From Ignavibacteria bacterium (GTDB lineage Bacteria; Bacteroidota; Ignavibacteria; Kapaibacteriales; UBA4661): 5,986 nucleotides of DNA. Shown piece after piece: positions 1-5,476 of the stretch. The notes below the pieces were generated by a model. That model saw only the letters and a program-made list of their open reading frames with translations. It did no database searches and had not been told where the DNA came from. Numbering within the stretch: the stretch's first letter is position 1; every line of letters starts with the position of its first letter. The stretch covers positions 1 to 5,986 of the forward strand of contig JAAFHM010000306.1 of NCBI GenBank assembly GCA_013298375.1. The letters are read 5' to 3'. Made by a program: the position numbers and the translations under genes.

Positions 1-26
1 AAGAATTCACTGGAAAACTTCTCTCC

Positions 27-38
27 AAGAATATTCTT
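27..38. promoter_or_regulatory. 12-bp perfect palindrome upstream of rpsF
   Basis: AAGAATATTCTT is identical to its own reverse complement and lies 53 bases before the rpsF start. Its first six bases also occur at positions 1-6. It may be an operator-like site or part of the rpsF promoter region. It is AT-rich and could also be chance. A run of eight T lies at 56-63, but no GC-rich stem abuts it, so I do not call a terminator there. No known regulator is assigned. Confidence 0.25.
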
Positions 39-91
39 TGTACGGCGGAAGGCTGTTTTTTTTCTAAACACCCAAAGGAGTTGTAGGTTCA

Positions 92-532
92 ATGAATCCT
101 AAACACACTTACGAAACGACGTTTATCGTCAACGCCTCGCTCGAAGACGCAAATATCGAGCCTGTGATCAACGGTACGATTGATTTTATCCAAAACAATG
201 GTGGAACCATCACGACACTGGATAAATGGGGTCGCCGACGCTTGGCATATCCGATTCAAAAAAAGCACAATGGCTACTACGTCTATGTGATGTACGAAGC
301 GCCACCAACGCTGCTGCCACAATTGGAGCGCTATTTCCAGTTGGAAGAGAATGTTTTGCGCCATTTGTCCATCAAAATGAATGGTCACGCCATTGAGTTT
401 CGCAAGCAATTCTTGCAAAACCGCCATGACCTTCTGCTCGAAACAGCTGCCGCAGAAACAGCCGCCGCAGCAACGGCTGATGGTGGTGATGACGCAGTTG
501 AAACAACTACTTCCGGCGCAAGTGTCGCATAA
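92..532 (+). CDS. rpsF: 30S ribosomal protein S6
   Basis: This is bacterial ribosomal protein S6, a small-subunit protein that binds 16S rRNA in the platform together with S18. The 146-residue product shows the S6 core: YETTFIV near residue 7, the conserved segment WGRRRLAYPI at 46-55 followed by KKHNGYYVYV, and LEENVLRHLSIKM at 85-96. The core ends near residue 110. A tail of about 30 residues follows, rich in Ala, Thr and acidic residues, which makes the protein slightly longer than the usual 95-135. Acidic S6 tails are known in other bacteria, and this one is probably disordered. The ATG at 92 is supported by AAAGGAG at 74-80, 11 bases upstream. The next gene is rplI, 41 bases downstream, so the two are likely co-transcribed. 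S18 (rpsR), the physical partner of S6 and commonly its operon neighbour, is not present here. Confidence 0.97.
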   Translation: MNPKHTYETTFIVNASLEDANIEPVINGTIDFIQNNGGTITTLDKWGRRRLAYPIQKKHNGYYVYVMYEAPPTLLPQLERYFQLEENVLRHLSIKMNGHAIEFRKQFLQNRHDLLLETAAAETAAAATADGGDDAVETTTSGASVA

Positions 533-573
533 TTTTTCTCTACCGAACTATTCCATCTGAAGGATTTACCATC

Positions 574-1020
574 ATGAAAATCATTCTCCGTGAAAACGTC
601 GAGCATTTGGGCGCGGTAGGCGAAATTGTGAACGTCCGCGACGGCTATGCTCGTAATTTCCTCATTCCGCGTGGCTTGGCGTATTATGCCTCGCCCAAAG
701 CAATTCGTGTGCTGGATGGTGAAAAGAAACACTACGAAGCACGTATGGCGAAACTCAAAACCGCCGCAGAACTTATCGCAGCGCGTCTTGCCGATACGCA
801 AGTCTCTATCGCTATGCAAGTCGGTGAAGAAGGTCGCCTTTTCGGAAGCGTTACCAATCAAATGATTGCGCAAGAACTCACCGACAAAGGCTTCGATATT
901 GACCGTCGCACTATCGTCTTGGACGATCCGATTAAGAGCATCGGTGAATTTGAGGTTATTGTGAAACTTCACCCCGAAGTCCACGCACCGCTTAAAGTCT
1001 GGGTGACAAGCGCTGCTTAA
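574..1020 (+). CDS. rplI: 50S ribosomal protein L9
   Basis: This is bacterial ribosomal protein L9, a two-domain large-subunit protein that binds 23S rRNA near the L1 stalk. The 148 residues match the normal family length of about 150. The N-terminal domain carries the signature at residues 1-41: LRENVEHLGAVGEIVNVRDG, then YARNFLIPRGLA. A charged helical linker rich in Lys, Glu and Ala covers roughly residues 49-75. The C-terminal RNA-binding domain follows, with LFGSVTNQMIAQEL and then PIKSIGEFEVIVKLHPEV near the end. The ATG at 574 has GAAGGA at 559-564 as ribosome binding site. The gene follows rpsF directly and is the last gene before a strong terminator, so it closes the ribosomal protein unit. 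Confidence 0.97.
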   Translation: MKIILRENVEHLGAVGEIVNVRDGYARNFLIPRGLAYYASPKAIRVLDGEKKHYEARMAKLKTAAELIAARLADTQVSIAMQVGEEGRLFGSVTNQMIAQELTDKGFDIDRRTIVLDDPIKSIGEFEVIVKLHPEVHAPLKVWVTSAA

Positions 1021-1073
1021 ACAGGCTTTTCCGGCACGATTGTACGTGCATAGTCTTTATAGATACACACTCA

Positions 1074-1116
1074 CAAGGCACTTTCCGGCTTTTTCGGAAA
1101 CGTGCCTTGTTGCTTT
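1074..1116 (+). terminator. Rho-independent-type terminator after rplI
   Basis: The left arm CAAGGCACTTTCCG (1074-1087) pairs fully with the right arm at 1095-1109 apart from a single bulged C, leaving a 7-base loop (GCTTTTT). This gives about 14 base pairs. The tract after the stem is TTGCTTT, only a weak U-run, but the stem is long and stable. It lies 54 bases past the rplI stop and before the next gene, so it most likely ends the rpsF-rplI transcript. Confidence 0.8.
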
Positions 1117-1161
1117 GGTATTCGAGAAAATTGTCTATTTTGTAGAAAATTATTGGTCAAT

Positions 1162-1208
1162 GCCTGTTAAGCATCTGAACAGTAAAAGTCTTTGATAGGA
1201 TAACAGGC
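1162..1208 (+). repeat. 8-bp inverted repeat in the leader of the 262-residue gene
   Basis: GCCTGTTA at 1162-1169 is matched exactly by its reverse complement TAACAGGC at 1201-1208, with 31 bases between them. It lies in the 146-base stretch between the rplI terminator and the next gene, which must also contain that gene's promoter, although I cannot place one with confidence. The repeat could be a leader RNA stem with a large loop or a spaced operator for a regulator such as an autoregulating toxin-antitoxin complex. An 8-bp match over this distance may also be chance. The rest of 1117-1262 shows no recognisable element. Confidence 0.35.
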
Positions 1209-1262
1209 TGATGGAGGGCGTGAAAATATCATGCCGAGTCTGTTCAAGGTATTCAACTCATT

Positions 1263-2051
1263 ATGCACGCTTCTATGAACTCGAACATTGTGGCAAAATC
1301 AGATAAACAGATGTCCTACTGGGATATACTCCGCAACACCCCGGAGATTGAGAAACTGCTTCATAGGGACGATTTTATCAGGCGGGAAATAGATTTTATA
1401 TTGCAAAAGATTACCGAGCATCTGCTCGGCAGTGCGCCTTTCCCTGTTGTCATGCCACATCTGGCAAACGATATTTTTCGCCTTCGCCTCCACATTGTTG
1501 TCTGGGCGGGGCAGGAAAACATACCTCTTGCAACGATAATGGAAACAACGATTGATGTTTTAGAAACCTATCAAGAGCAATCCTCTCTTCGGCTGATTAG
1601 AGCGCTGCAATCGGCATTTGAAGTAATGAGCCTTCTTGCCGATACTCACCCGCCAGATAACTGGGCAGAACATCTTGCAACGCAGCATATTCCGTCTTAT
1701 CCCTACGATGAGTTGCGAGAATCCAACGCCCCTTCCGCTATGGTGCGATTCCTTGAGTCTTCTTTTGGCGTGGAGATTTGCTTTATGAGCATATTCTTGT
1801 TGTATGAGCGCAATATTGTCGCTCAAATTACCCCGCATCGTATGACGGAACTCACTGATTTTGCCCGTATCTGCGCTCACGAGTACAAGCGTTATGCAAA
1901 ATTTTTGTGGAATATCTCCATCGCTCCTAATACCGAGCGGCAACAAGAGTGGCAAACTTTTATCAAGGAAACAGCCGGAATAATGGCTGAGGCTCATCTT
2001 GAGCGCCCGATAGAATGGCAGAGCGGAGAGATCTCGGAGGGCATTGCTTGA
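1263..2051 (+). CDS. Uncharacterised helical protein, first gene of a PIN-toxin operon
   Basis: I do not recognise the family of this 262-residue product. It appears mostly alpha-helical, with repeated amphipathic stretches (for example residues 36-55, 88-126 and 192-217). It is rich in Trp, His and Glu and shows no signal peptide or clear membrane segment, although residues 170-181 are hydrophobic. No DNA-binding ribbon-helix-helix, AbrB or Phd motif is visible, and it is three times the usual length of a VapB antitoxin. The start is the first ATG after an in-frame stop at 1221-1223. A weak AAGG at 1246-1249 lies 13 bases upstream, and later ATGs at 1275 and 1311 are possible. Its TGA stop shares one base with the ATG of the PIN-domain gene, so translation of the two is probably coupled. 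From that position it may be the partner or antitoxin of the PIN protein, which is inference only. Confidence 0.8.
   Translation: MHASMNSNIVAKSDKQMSYWDILRNTPEIEKLLHRDDFIRREIDFILQKITEHLLGSAPFPVVMPHLANDIFRLRLHIVVWAGQENIPLATIMETTIDVLETYQEQSSLRLIRALQSAFEVMSLLADTHPPDNWAEHLATQHIPSYPYDELRESNAPSAMVRFLESSFGVEICFMSIFLLYERNIVAQITPHRMTELTDFARICAHEYKRYAKFLWNISIAPNTERQQEWQTFIKETAGIMAEAHLERPIEWQSGEISEGIA
2036..2041 (+). promoter_or_regulatory. Strong ribosome binding site fixing the PIN gene start
   Basis: GGAGGG lies inside the end of the upstream gene and 9 bases before the ATG at 2051. It selects that start over an in-frame ATG at 2015, which would add 12 residues ahead of the conserved PIN N-terminus. 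Confidence 0.75.
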
Positions 2052-2467
2052 TGTACTTGCTGGATACAAATATCTGTATTTATTTTTTGCAACAGAAAAA
2101 TCCAATACTGAACCAACGATTGGCGGACGCAGGTGAGGATAGTCTTGCGCTCTGCGCCATAGTACGAGCGGAATTGATGGTGCGCTTAGAAAAAGCACAT
2201 CATCCTTCGCAGCAAATGAGCCAAGCCTTGCAAGGGCGTTATCAAGACTTTATTGATAGATTTGTTTCCTATCCTTTTGATAATGCCGCCGCAGATGAAT
2301 ACGCGAAAATCCGAGCGTTTTTAGAGCTGTCTGGGCAGAAAATCGGTGATCGTGATATGATGATTGCCGCGACAGCACGGGTAAACGAACTTATCATTCT
2401 GACGAATAATACCAAAGAGTTTCGGCGCGTTCCGGGCTTGTTTTATGAAGATTGGAGCATCCAATAA
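2051..2467 (+). CDS. vapC: VapC-type PIN-domain ribonuclease (toxin)
   Basis: This 138-residue protein is a single PIN domain of the VapC class, Mg2+-dependent endoribonucleases that cleave tRNA or rRNA sites and are normally held inactive by an antitoxin. The acidic active-site residues are visible: Asp5 in MYLLDTN, Glu41 in AIVRAEL, Asp102 in IGDRDMMIAA (Asp100 nearby), and the C-terminal TNNTKEF segment (118-124) followed by RVPGL. The length is normal and all motifs are intact, so it looks active. The start at 2051 is set by a strong ribosome binding site, and the conserved domain begins at this Met. It overlaps the upstream gene by one base (TGATG) and the downstream gene by one base (TAATG). 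No small VapB gene lies upstream; that place is taken by a 262-residue unknown protein. The family assignment is strong, the RNA target is unknown, and the toxin role is inferred from the family. Confidence 0.92.
   Translation: MYLLDTNICIYFLQQKNPILNQRLADAGEDSLALCAIVRAELMVRLEKAHHPSQQMSQALQGRYQDFIDRFVSYPFDNAAADEYAKIRAFLELSGQKIGDRDMMIAATARVNELIILTNNTKEFRRVPGLFYEDWSIQ
2452..2457 (+). promoter_or_regulatory. Ribosome binding site for the glycosyltransferase-like gene
   Basis: TTGGAG, within the last codons of the PIN gene, lies 9 bases before the ATG at 2467. This supports the ATG that overlaps the PIN stop codon as the true start. The TTG at 2452 could open the same frame but is itself part of this site and would add five unconserved residues. 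Confidence 0.6.
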
Positions 2468-3591
2468 TGCCGCAAAACCCGCGTATTCTCTTTGTCGCCC
2501 ACGACCCGGGCGGAGCAAATGTTATCAAGCCTGTCATTGAATATTACGCCCAGCGCAGTGATATTGCCAGCCATTGCCTACTGCTCGGTCCGGCGGCGGA
2601 GCGCATTACGCCGATGTCGCTGGCGTTGGAGTATCATCATATTGCCAGCCACGCTACTCCAAATTTTCCTCAAGAACGTTCGGTGGAGCCAGAGAGCTTG
2701 TTTGCGGCTCTTGATGCCATCAAACCTGATTGTATCTTCACGGCAACAAGTTTCAACAGTAATTTGGAGCGACTCGCGGTGCAGTTCGCTCGTCTTCGCG
2801 GTATTCCTGTCGTGTCTATTATTGATTTTTGGCGAGGATATGCGATGCGCTTTACGCTGGACGGCGTACTTTCTGCCCCTGATGTCGTCTTTGTTGCTGA
2901 TGGACGAATGAAGCACGAGGCAGAAGCAGAACTTCCTGCCACAACTCGTGTGGTCATCTCTGGCAATCCTCACTTAGCAATAATCGGTGCAAAACACGCT
3001 GAAACAAGACGGAATACGGCTTCCCAAGTACGCGCCCCGCTTTCGCGTATTCGATTTTTTTGCGAAAATATCCGCCATTATTATCCCGAAAAGCCCGTCA
3101 ACGAATTTAGCGTCGTACCAAAACTGCTTCAAAGCCTGCTTCAATGCGGCTTTCATGGGGAATTTATCATTCGACCGCATCCGATGGAATCCCGCGACAT
3201 CTGGGAAGAGGAAATTGCGAACTACGAAGTCGGCATTACCAGAGGTGGTAAACGCTTCGCTGCCAAACCCGCGATTGCCGTGCGGCTTGATACCGCTACC
3301 TTTGACGAGGTTTTACGCGACAACTGCGCTGCGGTAGGTTTTAATTCAATGGCGCTTTTAGAGACCGCTTCGGTCGGTATCCCAACCTTCTCCTATCAAA
3401 TCGCAGTGCCGTCGGATTATTTTTTGGTGCCGTTTGAAGAATACGGTATTGTGCGCCTTGCACGGGAGGAAGATATTTTGCAACTTGTAAACTCTTCTCC
3501 GTTGTACATCTCAAATAATAATCAAGAAACATCAGCAGCATCTGCTCTTGATGTTATTGATCAAGTGCTGCAACAATTTCTGACAAAATAA
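2467..3591 (+). CDS. GT-B-like glycosyltransferase / polysaccharide biosynthesis protein
   Basis: This 374-residue protein looks like a two-domain GT-B-fold sugar enzyme of the kind found in surface polysaccharide loci, related in shape to UDP-GlcNAc 2-epimerase and CDP-glycerol transferase proteins. The N-terminal domain opens with a Rossmann-like strand and glycine turn, ILFVAHDPGGAN (7-18). It continues to SIIDFWRGYAMRF (117-129), a segment I associate with such proteins. The C-terminal domain has IIRPHPMES (234-242) and GFNSMALLETASVGIPTFSYQ near 291-311, typical of the nucleotide-sugar side. There is no signal peptide or membrane helix, so it is probably cytoplasmic. The exact substrate and even transferase activity are not readable from the sequence. 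The ATG overlaps the PIN gene stop (TAATG), implying translational coupling. No other sugar or LPS gene is in view. The family call is moderate and the fold call is better. Confidence 0.7.
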   Translation: MPQNPRILFVAHDPGGANVIKPVIEYYAQRSDIASHCLLLGPAAERITPMSLALEYHHIASHATPNFPQERSVEPESLFAALDAIKPDCIFTATSFNSNLERLAVQFARLRGIPVVSIIDFWRGYAMRFTLDGVLSAPDVVFVADGRMKHEAEAELPATTRVVISGNPHLAIIGAKHAETRRNTASQVRAPLSRIRFFCENIRHYYPEKPVNEFSVVPKLLQSLLQCGFHGEFIIRPHPMESRDIWEEEIANYEVGITRGGKRFAAKPAIAVRLDTATFDEVLRDNCAAVGFNSMALLETASVGIPTFSYQIAVPSDYFLVPFEEYGIVRLAREEDILQLVNSSPLYISNNNQETSAASALDVIDQVLQQFLTK

Positions 3592-3624
3592 GCATACCCG
3601 CTTTCGCCTTATACGCTTGTTACC

Positions 3625-4926
3625 ATGCGCCTTCTCTCTGTAATCCATCGTCGCAGTGTTTTCGCCATTTGTCTTGCAATTGCAGGACTTATGCTGCTTT
3701 CCAGCCAATGCGCCCGTCAAAGCGGTGATGAAGATGTCGTCACCAAACCCGATGAAATCACCTTTTGGCATTTCCGCAGTGAACCCAAACAGCGCGAAGC
3801 ACTCAAAGCAATTGTGGCGCAGTTCGAGAAAGAAAACAACTGCAAAGTAACGATGGTTGACTTGACGTGGGGCGAAGGCAAAACAAAACTTTTTGCAGCT
3901 TTCAACTCCGGCACAGCGCCGGATGTCGTTGAATTAGGCTCCGATTGGGTGACGCAATTTTCCTCTGGCGGCGTTCTCAAAAATTTATCGAAAAGCAAAA
4001 TTACGCTTGATAAATTTGCCGACAATACCCGTCCGGCAGCCCTTTTCCGCGATAGTGTTTATGCGCTTCCATGGAACGTCAATACTCGCGTGATGTTCTA
4101 CAACAAAGACCTACTCACAAAAGCCGGAATCGCTAAACCGCCAACAACGGGAGCAGAGCTTTTACGAGCCTCCGAAGCGATTCAAGCCATCGACGATGCG
4201 GCGGTTGCGCAAGGAGGCAATGCCGCAAACCGTGCCTATGGCTTCGGCGCAAATGGTTCGGACGAACACCGCTTGCATAAAAAGGTATTGCCATTTTTTT
4301 GGAGCGCCGGCGGAAAAGTGCTGGATGATAGCGGCAGAGTTGTGATCAATAGCAAGCAAAACGTTGATGCGCTGAATCTCTATCTTGCGTTGGCACGAGC
4401 GGGGTTTATCGAAACGCAACGGCAGTTGGACAATATGTTTGTTCGTGGTAACTTGGGCTTCTGGATTTCCGGCTCATGGCTGATAGAAAAAATTGCGCGT
4501 GAAAATCCGTCCTTGAAATTTGGCGTTATGCCTCTGCCGTCATTGGGAAAAGGCAGTATTTCGGTTGTCGGCTGCAACTACGTTGCCGTCACCTACAAGG
4601 CGCAAAATCCCATTCTCGCAAAACGTTTTGCTGTATTCATCACCGATGGAAAACAGGCATTGGAGCTTCTCAAACAGTTCCAAGATGCAGGCATTCCCGC
4701 CGACAAACGCTTTATGAACGATGATTTTGTGCGCTCGTTGCCATACAATGACGTATTTTTGCAGCAACTCACTACGTCGCAAATGCCGCCAATGCACCCG
4801 CACTGGCTTGATATAGAGCGGGTTATTGAAGATGCCATCGTCGAAGCGCTCTACGGCATACGTTCTGCGGAACAAGCCTTGGAAAAGGCACAATGGCTTA
4901 TTACGGATATTGTGACGAGACCGTAA
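3625..4926 (+). CDS. ABC transporter solute-binding protein, family 1 (sugar type)
   Basis: This 433-residue extracytoplasmic binding protein delivers a ligand, probably a carbohydrate, to an ABC importer. Residues 1-28 form a signal peptide: basic Arg-rich start, hydrophobic core near 12-25, then SSQC with Cys29 as likely lipid attachment site. The Gln before Cys and Ser at -3 make the lipobox atypical. The mature part follows the family 1 pattern: ITFWHF (45-50), the conserved SGTAPDVVEL around 95-104, PWNVNTRVMFYNKDLL from 149, FFWSAGGKVLDDSGRVVINS in the middle, GFWISGSW at 278-285, and YVAVTYKAQNPILAKRFAVFI toward the end. Length is normal. The ATG at 3625 is the first in-frame start after the previous gene's stop, with no Shine-Dalgarno visible. 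No permease or ATPase gene flanks it in this window, so the ligand cannot be inferred from context. Confidence 0.92.
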   Translation: MRLLSVIHRRSVFAICLAIAGLMLLSSQCARQSGDEDVVTKPDEITFWHFRSEPKQREALKAIVAQFEKENNCKVTMVDLTWGEGKTKLFAAFNSGTAPDVVELGSDWVTQFSSGGVLKNLSKSKITLDKFADNTRPAALFRDSVYALPWNVNTRVMFYNKDLLTKAGIAKPPTTGAELLRASEAIQAIDDAAVAQGGNAANRAYGFGANGSDEHRLHKKVLPFFWSAGGKVLDDSGRVVINSKQNVDALNLYLALARAGFIETQRQLDNMFVRGNLGFWISGSWLIEKIARENPSLKFGVMPLPSLGKGSISVVGCNYVAVTYKAQNPILAKRFAVFITDGKQALELLKQFQDAGIPADKRFMNDDFVRSLPYNDVFLQQLTTSQMPPMHPHWLDIERVIEDAIVEALYGIRSAEQALEKAQWLITDIVTRP

Positions 4927-4969
4927 TGGAAAAATTTTCTTTGTCGTATTGGTATGCGAAAGAAGTATT

Positions 4970-5407
4970 ATGGAAGAACTTGAACAACTGCGCACGTATC
5001 TCGAAACCAGTCGTTACGATGATGCACTCGTATTGATTGGAGAAATGGAAGAAATGGCAAAAGACGACAAACTCAACAAAATCGGCAGTTTTGCGATTGT
5101 TCTTCTTCTGCATTGTATCAAAAAACACGCTGAGAAGCGCCTCACACGGTCATGGGAGGTTTCGATACGCAACGCAGTCCGCGAAATTGAACGTGCAAAT
5201 AAACGACGCAGTAGCGGTGGTTACTACGCTTCCGAGACAGATATTCGTGAAATTTTGGCAAGCGTTTATCCAACGGCACTTGACCGAGCCTCACTTGAAG
5301 TCTATGAAGGTCGCTATGACACGAGTGAGCTTGCACAAATGGTTGACCGCGACGACATTATTAAACAAGCACTCGCACTTATCCTCCAAGAGCAGCATCA
5401 ATACTGA
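4970..5407 (+). CDS. DUF29-family protein
   Basis: This 145-residue protein matches my recollection of the DUF29 family, common in cyanobacteria and of unknown function. Recognisable parts are the N-terminal MEELEQLRTYLETSRYDDAL, the segment LIGEMEEMAK (22-31), a hydrophobic helix FAIVLLLHCIKKHAEKR (41-57), TRSWEVSIRNAVREIE (59-74), NKRRSSGGYY (77-86), and ASLEVYEGRYDTSELAQMV near 107-125. It is helical and acidic-rich, with no signal peptide. The ATG at 4970 begins the conserved N-terminus; a TTG at 4949 would add seven residues without support. AAAGAAG just upstream is a weak ribosome binding site. The gap to the binding protein gene is 43 bases, so they may be co-transcribed, but a functional link is not apparent. 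It ends in two consecutive stops (TGATGA). Confidence 0.85.
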   Translation: MEELEQLRTYLETSRYDDALVLIGEMEEMAKDDKLNKIGSFAIVLLLHCIKKHAEKRLTRSWEVSIRNAVREIERANKRRSSGGYYASETDIREILASVYPTALDRASLEVYEGRYDTSELAQMVDRDDIIKQALALILQEQHQY

Positions 5408-5476
5408 TGAATAGGACTTTTGGACTTGTTCTTTTCTCTGATAAATTGTATTCCTTCATTTGTAACTTTTTCCCAA

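Noticed and set aside
1..91. S6:S18-binding leader RNA upstream of rpsF
   Set aside because: The known motif needs a bulged CCG next to a hairpin; no CCG occurs on the + strand in this stretch and no convincing stem is present.
385..984. Open frame of 199 codons on the - strand
   Set aside because: It lies antisense over the end of rpsF and most of rplI, both certain genes, has a low-complexity Ala/Ser segment produced by the S6 tail, and shows no protein family features.
1162..1208. Integron attC recombination site, considered because a toxin gene follows
   Set aside because: The arms read GCCTGTTA and TAACAGGC, which do not match the RYYYAAC...GTTRRRY core arrangement, and no other such site borders the following genes.
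2015..2050. Longer start for the PIN gene at ATG 2015
   Set aside because: The added 12 residues have no counterpart in VapC proteins, which begin almost at the LLDTN motif, and the strong GGAGGG site fits the ATG at 2051.
3586..3620. Possible hairpin terminator between the sugar-enzyme gene and the binding protein gene (ATAAGC with GCTTGT)
   Set aside because: The stem is short, contains a wobble and bulges, and is not followed by a T-run.
4926..5036. 36-codon frame starting at an ATG that overlaps the stop of the binding protein gene
   Set aside because: It has no ribosome binding site of its own, overlaps the well-supported DUF29 gene in another frame, and encodes nothing recognisable.
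5420..5447. Sigma-70-like promoter before the M16 gene (TTGGAC, 16 bases, TAAATT)
   Set aside because: The -10 match is only four of six, the stretch is T-rich so such matches arise easily, and the host's promoter consensus is unknown.
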